The position numbers and the translations under genes are program-made. From assembly GCA_007126035.1 (NCBI GenBank), contig SLCC01000086.1, positions 1-64,000 of the forward strand: a stretch of DNA of 64,000 bases, given 5' to 3'. The notes beneath the pieces are model-generated. The model saw only the letters and a list, made by a program, of their open reading frames with translations, made no database searches and was not told the DNA's origin. Numbering within the stretch: position 1 is the stretch's first letter; each line of letters starts with the position of its first letter. Shown here piece by piece: positions 8,343-17,164 of this stretch. The stretch comes from Gemmatimonadota bacterium. GTDB lineage: Bacteria; Gemmatimonadota; Gemmatimonadetes; Longimicrobiales; RSA9.

Positions 8343-10030
8343 CGTCCACCTCCCGGGCTCCGCCTTGTCGCTGTCCACTGGGCGACGCCGAGGGGTCCGG
8401 CCTCCGCCTGGCCCGAAGCCCGGTCGCCGTCCACCCGGCCGCTGATCCGGATGGTCATGGTCTGGCCGGCCTGCTGCACCACGACCGACGTGCTGATCTG
8501 GTCCACGTCGATCACCCCATCCCGCAGGGGCAGCCGCTCGCCCATCATGCTCATAGACCCGACGAACGTGGCGCCGTCCTGCTCGATGTTGAGGATGGCG
8601 GTCATGGTCTGACCGCCTATTACGAGTCGCATGTCCCACTCGCCGGCGAAGTCCACGGCCTCCTCCGCCTCCCCGGGCGCCACCCCGGGTGGGCTGCCCT
8701 CCTCGCGGAGACCTTCCACGAAGGTGTGGAGGATCTCCGTCTCGTCGTGGAACAGGGGCCCGCTGGTCACGATGAAGGTGGCGGGCATCCCCGCCTCGAT
8801 CCGGACCAGGTGGGGCACGCCCAGGATGGTTGCGGGCGACGACGTCAGGGCAGCCAGCGCGGCGTCGGCGGAGAGTCCGTACTCGACTGCCTTCCGGGCG
8901 CCCCTGAGCAGCTCACCGCTGCCGCCGCTGGTCAGGGCGAATGCGATGCCCGCCTCCGCCAGGCGCGCGGCGTTGGCGTAGCGGGCCTCCAGGTCCAGCT
9001 TCTCTCGCTCCGCCGCCGCGTCGAGGGGCTCCTGCCCGTCCTCGTCGTCGGCGGGGTGCCAGCGCACGGGCTCGGGGAAGTCCACGTCCACCAGCACGGG
9101 CACGTTCCGCTGCCTGAGCAGGTCCGCCACCTTCCAGGCCTCGTGTCCGCCCACGACGATGGGCCTGAACCCGTATTCCGCCGCCAGGCCCAGCGCCCGC
9201 AGGATGTCCGTGGCGCCGTTGGCCCGGAAGAAGACGGGCAGGTCTCCTGCCTGCACCTGCTGGAGCACGGCATAGTCCGCGTCGTGGTCCGGGATGGTCA
9301 GGCCCCTGGGGTCCCGGGCGTGGGCCTCGGAGATCAGGCTCCGGTGCCGGGCGTCCTCGAAGGCCTGGCGCATGAACGCGGTGACGCCGAAGAGGGTGCT
9401 GGGGTAGACGCCCGGGCCGCCACGGAACTCGAACCGCGGCCCCAGCACCGGCTCGATGACCAGCTGCTGCGGCGTCGCGGCCTGCCGGTACAGGAGCAGC
9501 GCGCCGCGGCCCGGCATCATGGCGCCGGTGGGATGGACCGCCGCCGCCACCAGCCCCGCACGGCGCTGGGGGGCCAGGGCGTCGCCGTCGGAGGTCAGAT
9601 GGCTCACCACCCGCCGCGACGGCATGAAGCCCTGGAGCGAGCGGGGCGCGTTCCAGATCTCGATGGTCCGGGGGTCCACCTCGGCGCGGGGGAACTCGTG
9701 GGCCGAGCGGCCGTCACCGTCGACCAGCCCGGGGTAGACCACCAGCGAATCTCCTTCCAGGAGCCGGGCGTCGGCCGGTACCTGCACGTCCCGGCCCAGC
9801 GCCTCGATCAACCGGCCGCGCACCACCAGGGTGACACCTTCCTGGCGACGCCCGTCGGCATGCACCACCGTCACGTCCTGGAGGGCATAGGCCGCGGGCG
9901 GGGGCACGCTCACGTACTGGGCGCAGAGGGTCGCGGGCGTCACCGCCGCGGCGATCGCCAGAGTCGTGGCCAGAGTCGTGGCCAGAGTCAGCGACAAGGG
10001 GGGGTGTCCGGCTTCGTTGCTCTTCGTCAT
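8339..10030 (-). CDS. Exported amidohydrolase-like protein with degenerate metal site and C-terminal beta domain
   Basis: Signal peptide LTLATTLATTLAIAAAVTPATLCAQ; ALQDVTVVHADGRRQEGVTLVVRGRLIEALG...VVYPGLVDGDGRSAHEF; no HxH after the GLVD motif. Confidence 0.72.
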   Translation of the reverse strand: MTKSNEAGHPPLSLTLATTLATTLAIAAAVTPATLCAQYVSVPPPAAYALQDVTVVHADGRRQEGVTLVVRGRLIEALGRDVQVPADARLLEGDSLVVYPGLVDGDGRSAHEFPRAEVDPRTIEIWNAPRSLQGFMPSRRVVSHLTSDGDALAPQRRAGLVAAAVHPTGAMMPGRGALLLYRQAATPQQLVIEPVLGPRFEFRGGPGVYPSTLFGVTAFMRQAFEDARHRSLISEAHARDPRGLTIPDHDADYAVLQQVQAGDLPVFFRANGATDILRALGLAAEYGFRPIVVGGHEAWKVADLLRQRNVPVLVDVDFPEPVRWHPADDEDGQEPLDAAAEREKLDLEARYANAARLAEAGIAFALTSGGSGELLRGARKAVEYGLSADAALAALTSSPATILGVPHLVRIEAGMPATFIVTSGPLFHDETEILHTFVEGLREEGSPPGVAPGEAEEAVDFAGEWDMRLVIGGQTMTAILNIEQDGATFVGSMSMMGERLPLRDGVIDVDQISTSVVVQQAGQTMTIRISGRVDGDRASGQAEAGPLGVAQWTATRRSPGGGR

Positions 10031-10187
10031 CGGGATCCTGTGCCGTCAAAGGGCGTCGCGGGACGATCACACGCGCGGCCAGGCCGAGCGCGGCCATATC
10101 GAGACAAGACCACGACCGCGAACGGGACAGAGGCTCCACGTCCGCGGTCGGGTTAAGTGTGAGAATCCGTCACACGAAGTGCAAGAG

Positions 10188-11441
10188 CTATTCGGCGGCC
10201 CCGGCGTCCTCCCGGGCCTGGGCCTCCCCGGCCACCTGCTCGACCTGGCGCCAGACCCGGAGCAGGTTCTCGCCCCAGATCTTCCTGATCTCTTCCTCGC
10301 CGTAGCCCCGCCGCACCAGCTCGACCGTCACGTTCAGGCTCTCGCTGGCGTCGTTGAACCCGCGGATGCCGCCGCCGCCGTCGAAGTCGGAGCCGATGCC
10401 CACGTGGGCCACGCCGATCAGGTCCACGGCGTAGTCGATGTGGTCCGCCAGGTCCTGCACGGTGGCGCCGGGCCAGCGCTCGTTGATCTCCTCCATGGCG
10501 GCCAGGTAGCCCTGCTGGGCTGCCCTCGACACGTCGCCCACTCCGGAGGCGCCGGTGACGCCGAACCGCTCCCGGGCCTCGAGTATCGCCTGGCGCCGCT
10601 CCGGGTCCGCTGGACGCAGGTGGTTCGTGTGGGCGATGATATGGATCACCCCGCCGTTCTCCTTGAGGGCCAGCAGCTGCTCGTCGTCCATGGCACGGGG
10701 CACGGGCGACAGCGCGTGCACGGCGGAGTGTGACGCGATGACCGGCGCGCGGGAGAGCTCCAGGGTCTGGAGGGTGGCGTTCTTCGAGGCGTGGGACACG
10801 TCCACGATGATGCCCAGTCTGTTCATGGCCCGCACATACTCCCGGCCGAGCTCGCTCAGGCCGCCATGCTCCTCGTCCGGCCCGCCCCTCGGGTTGCTGG
10901 AGTCGGCCAGGTCGTTGTGGCCGCTGTGGGTCAGGCCGGCGGACCGAACGCCCAGCTCGTAGTACTTCTCGAGCATGCCCAGGTCACCGCCCAGGGCGTA
11001 GCCGTTCTCGATGCTGATGACCGCCGCCAGCTTGCCGCTGGCGTGGATCCGCTCCACGTCGGCGGCGCTGTACGCCAGCTCGATCTGATCGGGATACAGA
11101 TCGTACGTCATGCGACGGATCCCTGCCATCTTCCTCAGCGCCCGCTCCTGGGCCTGGCGCCGGTTCGCCGCCGTACGAGGCGTCTGCGGCACGTAGGCCA
11201 CGAAGAAGGCAGCGTCCAGGCCGCCCTCACGCATCTTCGGCAGGTCCACCTGGAAGGGGCCGCGGACACCCGGGTCCACCTGGTCCGTGGCGAAGTTGGG
11301 CGGTATGTCGACGTGCGTATCTATCGTGATCAGCCCTTCGTGGATCTGCTGGGCACGGGCGAGTATGTCGGCATCGGACGGCGCCGCCGCGCAGGCGGCA
11401 AGCAGCATTGTGACCAGCACCGCCGCGGTCTTCCTCAACAT
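10188..11441 (-). CDS. Membrane dipeptidase (peptidase M19) lipoprotein
   Basis: MLRKTAAVLVTMLLAACAAAPSDAD; IDTHVDIP; VSHASKNAT; IASHSAVHAL; VGIGSDFDGGGGI. Confidence 0.92.
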   Translation of the reverse strand: MLRKTAAVLVTMLLAACAAAPSDADILARAQQIHEGLITIDTHVDIPPNFATDQVDPGVRGPFQVDLPKMREGGLDAAFFVAYVPQTPRTAANRRQAQERALRKMAGIRRMTYDLYPDQIELAYSAADVERIHASGKLAAVISIENGYALGGDLGMLEKYYELGVRSAGLTHSGHNDLADSSNPRGGPDEEHGGLSELGREYVRAMNRLGIIVDVSHASKNATLQTLELSRAPVIASHSAVHALSPVPRAMDDEQLLALKENGGVIHIIAHTNHLRPADPERRQAILEARERFGVTGASGVGDVSRAAQQGYLAAMEEINERWPGATVQDLADHIDYAVDLIGVAHVGIGSDFDGGGGIRGFNDASESLNVTVELVRRGYGEEEIRKIWGENLLRVWRQVEQVAGEAQAREDAGAAE

Positions 11442-11600
11442 GCTACCTCCGGATATGGGTCGTGTGTCCAGCAGGATGCGACCCGAGCCAGCCGGTAGCA
11501 AGGAGCGATGACAGTGTGGGGTGGCCGGCCCCCTGCGGATGCAGGGAGAGGAGGCCCCCATATCTCGGGGATCAGGTCGCCGCGCGCGGCGACGGTTCGG

Positions 11601-12002
11601 TCACAGCGCCAGCAGCGCCGCGTCCATCGTCCCGGCGCCGAGCAGCTGACGGACCACCTGGAGCAGGGCCCGTGGCGAAGTGGGCTTCGGCAGGGCCCGG
11701 TCCACGTCCACCCCCGGCGGCGCGCCCGGCCACCGCCGGTCGATGCTATTGGAGCAGGCGATCACCGCGGGCGGACGACTCCTCCCCGGCCGGCGAATGG
11801 CCCGCACCGCTGCCAGCCATTCGGGCTCATCGGACAGCTCCGTGACCACCAGCTCCGGCTCCAGCTCGGCGGCCAGGAAAAGGGCCTCCGGGCTGGTGGC
11901 TGCCTCCGCCACAGCGTAGCCGTGGTAGCGGAAGTAGTCACCGTACATCTCCCGGGTCTCCCGGTGCGGATCCACTATCAGTATGAGCCCGTTGGTCGCC
12001 AT
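11601..12002 (-). CDS. Response-regulator receiver-like protein, degenerate phospho-acceptor site
   Basis: LILIVDPHRETREMYGDYFRYHGYAVAEA...PELVVTELSDE...LPKPTSPRALL. Confidence 0.75.
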   Translation of the reverse strand: MATNGLILIVDPHRETREMYGDYFRYHGYAVAEAATSPEALFLAAELEPELVVTELSDEPEWLAAVRAIRRPGRSRPPAVIACSNSIDRRWPGAPPGVDVDRALPKPTSPRALLQVVRQLLGAGTMDAALLAL

Positions 12003-12293
12003 TGCTACCTCGTCTGCCAGGACGCCGGTCAGGAATCCGGCGAGAATGCTGTCAACGGTGACGGCGGCGAAAGGCGTGCCCGGTGGCGAGGGTCGGCCTG
12101 GAAAGGCGGTAAGTGGCTACAGCGCCGACGGTTACCGCTCAGGCGACCGATGCTGCCAGGGCCGGGGCGGCGTTGCAAGATGCACGATATCTGCAATTTT
12201 GCCACCCCTCGACGCTGCCTGACGAACCCCTCCGCGCGGTGGACATCGTCGCAGGTGGTGGCGAGAGGTCGGCGGGGCTGTGCCAGCAGGGAT

Positions 12294-12327
12294 GGGCGGT
12301 CCCGCGGCCCGGGCGGTCCCGCGGCCC
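12294..12327. repeat. Perfect tandem 17-bp GC-rich repeat
   Basis: gggcggtcccgcggccc repeated twice, downstream of the zincin gene. Confidence 0.7.
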
Positions 12328-12351
12328 GGGCCACGTCCTGTGGAGCCGGGC

Positions 12352-14439
12352 TCAGAACCGGTCCAGCGCCACCTCAGTGGCCGCCAGTAGCGCCTCCGCC
12401 CCCACGGGGGCTCCTGTCGCCTGCTGCATCCACAGGTCCGGCAGCACGTTCCCGGTGACCGCCATGCGCACGACCTCGGGTCCTACCGTGCTGGCGCGGT
12501 CCATCTGCTGCCGGATCTGGAGGGCGATCATGTGGCCCAGGGGATAATCCGCCAGGTACAGGGGATAGCTGATCATGTGGGAGTAGATGCCGAGCAGCGG
12601 CGAGTCCTGTTGCCCGAAGACCGGGGCGTAGTACCGGTTCCAGACGTCCCGGGCGATGCGGAGGGTCGCCTCCCTGAGCTGGGCGGGGGTGGCGTCCGGG
12701 TTCTGGTACATCCAGTGCCAGACGTCCACGTCCACCAGTGAGACGCCGGCGATCTCGAAGGTGTTCCAGAAGGTTGCCAGTACGTCAAGGGCCTCGGCCT
12801 CGGCGTCCCTTTCGGCCAGGCCCAGCAGCTCCAGGTCCCGGGCCTGGAAGACGAAGGCGATGGCCTCGGTGAACGCGTTGTTAGGCACGCCGGAGAGCAG
12901 GGTGTGGTCGACGCGGTTCATGGACAGGACCTGCTCCACGTTGTGGCCCAGCTCGTGGATGCCGATGTTGTAGCCCATGTAGTCCATTCCGCCCTCCTCG
13001 ATCCGGGTCCTGAGGAAGGCGGCGTCGCCCCGCCGCCCGCCGCCCCAGGCGTGGCCCGCCCCCCGTGATGGGTGGACCTCGATGTGGTCCGCCAGGAACC
13101 GGGCTGTCTCCGGGTCGAAGTCCAGGGCCTCCAGGATACGGGGGAGGTCGGCATGGAAGGCGGAGGCGTCGGGGTACCTCTCCGCCACGATCCGGTCCAG
13201 CTCCTCCTGGCTGTGTGCGCCCCTGGGTCGGAACCCGTTGTACCAGATGTCGAAGGGCTCCAGCGGTCTGCCCAGCCGTGCCTCGATGAGCCGAGCAGTC
13301 CTGGCCACCACCGGCGATGTCAGGACCGACTCGAAGATGGCCCTCACCCTCTCCTCGGAGATCTCCCGCCCTTCGTCGAAAGCCCGGGCGATGGCGGTGG
13401 GGGCGTTCGGCGAGTGTGGGTCCACGAGGCGGGCAGCGTGGAAGTTGGCCAGCAGCTGCTGGTACCGGACGTCCGGCTCCCGGTCGGCCGAGGGCCGGTC
13501 GGTGAGCGGCGGGTACCGGGCGGGGTCGTAATCCACGGCTGTCGTGGGCGACACCTGGTTCGTGAACGGGTTCCAGTCCACGCGCGGGTCGTCGATGACC
13601 GCTGCTGGTATGGTCTGGTCCACGATGCGCTCCATGACCCTCTGGATCATCCGCTGCCGGGCCAGGGGCTCCGCGTGCGCGTAGGACGCTCTGATCTCAT
13701 CTCGCAGATTCCAATGGGAGATGAGCCGCATCCCAGCGGGGAACAGGCGCTGGCCCTGATCGTCGACCAGGTGGTGCATCCAGATGTTGTAGCCCGTGAT
13801 GTAGGCGTCCGAGTCGGCGCTGGCCCGGGAGACGGCCTGGCTGACCTCGGCGGGCACCCGCCGCCCGAACCTCTGGACCAGCCTGGCCTCCGCCCACTCT
13901 CGCCGCGACCAGGACTCGGCGCCGGCGATCCGCTCATCCAGGGTGGTGAGGGGGAAGTTGAGCAGGACCACGAAGGCCACCTTGTTGTCGAAGAGGTCGG
14001 AGCTCAGGTGGGCCGATGGATTGTAGGCGGCGAGCAGCCGGTCGAAGGGCAGGATCTCGCCGCGCTCCACGTCCGTGTGCATCCTGAGCTGGCGGACCGC
14101 CTCGAGCATGAGCCCGTTCAGCTGCTCGAAGACCGTCTCGAACCGGTGGAACATGTCCTCGCGCTGGTGTTGCTCGGCGACGAAGTGGGCGCGGACGAAG
14201 GCCTCGAAGGCACCGGCGTCGCCGTCCTCAGGCCGCCACAAGGCGGCCACCTGGTCCAGCCCGCGACGGAGCCGTGGCAGTATAGCCTGGCCGTGATCGG
14301 CGACCAGGTCCGCCTCCAGGCGTTCGGCGGCGAGGTCCAGGCCGGGCACGGGGCGAAGCTCCTGACCGGCAGCCGATGCGGCTGTGCAGGGGATGAGCAT
14401 CAGGGCGAGCAGGCCGGTAGTGATCGTGAATGAGCGCAT
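12352..14439 (-). CDS. Exported HELGH zinc metallopeptidase (gluzincin, family unclear)
   Basis: Signal peptide MRSFTITTGLLALMLIPCTAASAAGQ; GIHELGHNVEQVLSMNRVDHTLLSGVPNNAFTEAIAF (HExxH...E). Confidence 0.75.
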   Translation of the reverse strand: MRSFTITTGLLALMLIPCTAASAAGQELRPVPGLDLAAERLEADLVADHGQAILPRLRRGLDQVAALWRPEDGDAGAFEAFVRAHFVAEQHQREDMFHRFETVFEQLNGLMLEAVRQLRMHTDVERGEILPFDRLLAAYNPSAHLSSDLFDNKVAFVVLLNFPLTTLDERIAGAESWSRREWAEARLVQRFGRRVPAEVSQAVSRASADSDAYITGYNIWMHHLVDDQGQRLFPAGMRLISHWNLRDEIRASYAHAEPLARQRMIQRVMERIVDQTIPAAVIDDPRVDWNPFTNQVSPTTAVDYDPARYPPLTDRPSADREPDVRYQQLLANFHAARLVDPHSPNAPTAIARAFDEGREISEERVRAIFESVLTSPVVARTARLIEARLGRPLEPFDIWYNGFRPRGAHSQEELDRIVAERYPDASAFHADLPRILEALDFDPETARFLADHIEVHPSRGAGHAWGGGRRGDAAFLRTRIEEGGMDYMGYNIGIHELGHNVEQVLSMNRVDHTLLSGVPNNAFTEAIAFVFQARDLELLGLAERDAEAEALDVLATFWNTFEIAGVSLVDVDVWHWMYQNPDATPAQLREATLRIARDVWNRYYAPVFGQQDSPLLGIYSHMISYPLYLADYPLGHMIALQIRQQMDRASTVGPEVVRMAVTGNVLPDLWMQQATGAPVGAEALLAATEVALDRF

Positions 14440-14670
14440 GTGTCCCCCCTTCGTCGGGGCCGAAGGTGTATCATGGGGTAATCCTGGCAGCACGGGACCG
14501 TTCGCGCCAGCGTTTCCGGCCGCCCGGGCTTGCCGCCGCGGTCCGGCCCCGTCTACTCTCACGGTCGAGCAGGAGCGTGGCGGGCAGACGGGAAGGGTCC
14601 GCGTGTCGGTGGGCGGCAGCCGTCCGGGGATGGACCACGAGGAGATAGCTACGATGATCCGGACCGACCA

Positions 14671-15648
14671 ATGACAGTGCCGACCGCCATCGTGTCGAAC
14701 GGGGACTGCGCCCTGCATGACACCGGCTGGAGCCATCCGGAGCATCAGGGGCGTCTGCCGGCCATCATGAAGGGGCTCCACGCCCAGATGCCGGATCTCC
14801 TGGATCGAGCGCTCCAGGTCGAGGCCCCAGCTGCCGGCGAAGGGGACCTGCTCAGGGTCCACTCGCCGGCGCACGTGGAACGGGTGCGGGAGGCCGTGGC
14901 GCTGGCCGGGGAGAAGGGTCGATCCCTGAACCTGACCATGGATACAGTGGTCTCCGGTGCCTCCTGGGATGCTGCAGTGGGCGCGGCGGGCGCCGCGATC
15001 CACGGCGTGCGCCTGGCGCTGGCCGGCCAGGCGGAGACGGCGTTCGCCATCACCCGGCCGCCCGGACACCACGCCACGCCCGATCGGGCGATGGGGTTCT
15101 GCCTGTTCAACAACGTGGCGGTCGCGGCGCGCTGGGCGCAGGCTGAGGCGGGCGTCGAGCGGGTGTTGATAGTGGACTGGGACGTGCACCACGGCAACGG
15201 GACCCAGGACGTCTTCTACGATGACGGGAGCGTCTATTACCTGTCGCTGCACCTGGCGGGCCACTACCCGGGCACCGGCCACCCGCACCAACGGGGGTAC
15301 GGACCGGGGCGGGGCACTACCCGCAACATAACGTTCCCGCATGGCGTCGAGCGGGACTACTACCTGACGGTCTACGAGGAGGCGGTGGCGGAGGCGGCGG
15401 ATACCATCGTGCCGGACCTGGTCCTGGTGTCGGCGGGATACGATCTGCTGGCGGGCGACCCGTTGGGCGGGTTGTGCCTCGAGCCGCCGGACATGCATCT
15501 GATGACGCGTCTGGTCATGGACGCGGCCGGACCGGCTTCAGGCCGCGTGGCGGTCGTGCTGGAAGGGGGCTACGTGCCTCTCCGGCTGGCCGAGGGTGTG
15601 GTCCAGACGGTCCGTGCCCTGGCACGCCTCCCGGCCGCCGCCGATTGA
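14671..15648 (+). CDS. Histone deacetylase-family / acetylpolyamine amidohydrolase-like protein
   Basis: HPEHQGRLPAI; ITRPPGHHATPDRAMGFCLFNNVAVAAR; VDWDVHHGNGTQDVFY; VSAGYDLLAGDPLGG. Confidence 0.92.
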   Translation: MTVPTAIVSNGDCALHDTGWSHPEHQGRLPAIMKGLHAQMPDLLDRALQVEAPAAGEGDLLRVHSPAHVERVREAVALAGEKGRSLNLTMDTVVSGASWDAAVGAAGAAIHGVRLALAGQAETAFAITRPPGHHATPDRAMGFCLFNNVAVAARWAQAEAGVERVLIVDWDVHHGNGTQDVFYDDGSVYYLSLHLAGHYPGTGHPHQRGYGPGRGTTRNITFPHGVERDYYLTVYEEAVAEAADTIVPDLVLVSAGYDLLAGDPLGGLCLEPPDMHLMTRLVMDAAGPASGRVAVVLEGGYVPLRLAEGVVQTVRALARLPAAAD

Positions 15649-15678
15649 CCAGCCGGCGCGAGTGGATCACATTCACAG

Positions 15679-16536
15679 ATGCCCGAATTGAGCTTGGGGG
15701 CCCTTGAGCGGCGCACCCCGTCGGCTGTCGGATTGACTCGACTCAGCACCCGGATGGCCTTCCCGGCCAGCGGCGAGTCCCTCTATCGATCCGTCGTCCG
15801 GCTCGCGGCGCTGACCCCCGAATCCGAATTCCTGCTGGTCCCCAGCGGCCGTGGCAAGAGCGTCCGGTTCGTTGCGGAGGCCAGCGGCGCATCCGGTGCG
15901 GGTGCCGATCCCGATGCCCAGATGGTTGCCGTGGCCACGGACCGGGCCAAGGCCGAGGGCCTGAACTCGCGTCTCCAGTTCGAAGAGGCGCCGCTCCACG
16001 ACCTGCCGTACCAGGACCAGGTGTTCGACCTGGCGGTGGCGGAGATCGAGCTGGCGGCGGCCCCGGACCCGGCGAAGGTGCTGGGAGAGTTGGTCCGCGT
16101 CACGCGGTCCGGAGGCATGATCGTCCTGATCCAGCTGGTCTGGCTCAACCCTCTGGACCGATCACGGCGCGAGGCGCTGGTGAAGAGGCTGGGCATCCGC
16201 CCCCGCATGGTGGTCGAGTGGCGGCAGATGCTGCGGGAAGCAGGCGTCGCCGACCTGCAGGTGGAGGACTGGTCGGATGACAGTGCGGCCGCGCGTCGTC
16301 TGCCGGTCCTGGGCGGGCTCGAGGCGCTGTTCACGTTACGGGGCAAGCTGCTCCTGCTGCCCCGGGCATGGCGCCGGTGGGGCTGGCCCGGGGTGCGGGC
16401 CGTGCTGTCCCGGGAGCGGGAGCTGCGCCGGCTCCTGAACCAGGAGCGGGTGCTGGGGATAGTGGTGATCCGGGGCCGGGTCGTCGACCGGAACGGTGAG
16501 CAGGCAGCTAACCCCTCGACCCGATCACCCTTCTAG
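15679..16536 (+). CDS. SAM-dependent methyltransferase-like protein
   Basis: Class I MTase-like ...LHDLPYQDQVFDLAVAEIELAAAPDPAKVLGELVRVTRSGGMIVL. Confidence 0.6.
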   Translation: MPELSLGALERRTPSAVGLTRLSTRMAFPASGESLYRSVVRLAALTPESEFLLVPSGRGKSVRFVAEASGASGAGADPDAQMVAVATDRAKAEGLNSRLQFEEAPLHDLPYQDQVFDLAVAEIELAAAPDPAKVLGELVRVTRSGGMIVLIQLVWLNPLDRSRREALVKRLGIRPRMVVEWRQMLREAGVADLQVEDWSDDSAAARRLPVLGGLEALFTLRGKLLLLPRAWRRWGWPGVRAVLSRERELRRLLNQERVLGIVVIRGRVVDRNGEQAANPSTRSPF

Positions 16537-16540
16537 AGCC

Positions 16541-17164
16541 ATGTGGGCCGAGACCCGATCAGAAGGGGGCTCTTCCCGGGACGGGCTCTACGTCTACGGG
16601 GTGACCCGGCCCCCGGCCCGGCAATCATGGTCGGGCCTGGACCGTCCGCTCACCACTGTGCGCTACCAGGATCTGGTGGCCCTGGTTAGGCCGGTCCCGT
16701 TCGCCGCTCCCGGCAGGGGCCGGGACGAGGCCGCCGATCATCAGCGAGTCATGGACAGTGTGATGCGGCAGACCACGGTGCTGCCGCTGCCCTTCGGACT
16801 GGTGTTCCGGGGCCGACGCGCCCTGCTCCGGTTCCTGGAGGACCAGTACGTGGCGCTGGGAGAGGGACTGGACTTCCTGGACGGCCACTGGGAGATGCGC
16901 CTGCACATCACCGGCGAGACCGACTCCGAGGCGGCCCAGGCCACGGCGACGCAGCTCTACACCGACCTCCGCAGCCTGGGCAGGGCGGCTCTCCCGTTAC
17001 CGGCTGCGGAAGGGCGGCTGTTGAGCGCCGCCTTCCTGGTGGACAGAGGCGGGTGGATCAGGTTCGTCGAAGAGGTCGACGACCTGGGGTTGGCCCATCC
17101 CGAGCTGAGTCTGGACGTCACTGGGCCCTGGCCGCCCTACGACTTCGTGGCTGTGGACCTGTGA
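16541..17164 (+). CDS. GvpL/GvpF family protein (orphan)
   Basis: GLYVYGVTRPP...HQRVMDSVMRQTTVLPLPFGLVF...DGHWEMRLHI...AFLVDRG...F...HPELSLDVTGPWPPYDFV. Confidence 0.8.
   Translation: MWAETRSEGGSSRDGLYVYGVTRPPARQSWSGLDRPLTTVRYQDLVALVRPVPFAAPGRGRDEAADHQRVMDSVMRQTTVLPLPFGLVFRGRRALLRFLEDQYVALGEGLDFLDGHWEMRLHITGETDSEAAQATATQLYTDLRSLGRAALPLPAAEGRLLSAAFLVDRGGWIRFVEEVDDLGLAHPELSLDVTGPWPPYDFVAVDL

Noticed and set aside
12352-15498. 1048-aa minus ORF as one protein
   Set aside because: The N-terminal third is antisense to the histone-deacetylase-like gene; signal peptide and homology begin at 14439.
16541-17164. Gas vesicle gene cluster
   Set aside because: Only a single GvpL/F homolog is present; no gvpA or other gvp genes in the window.
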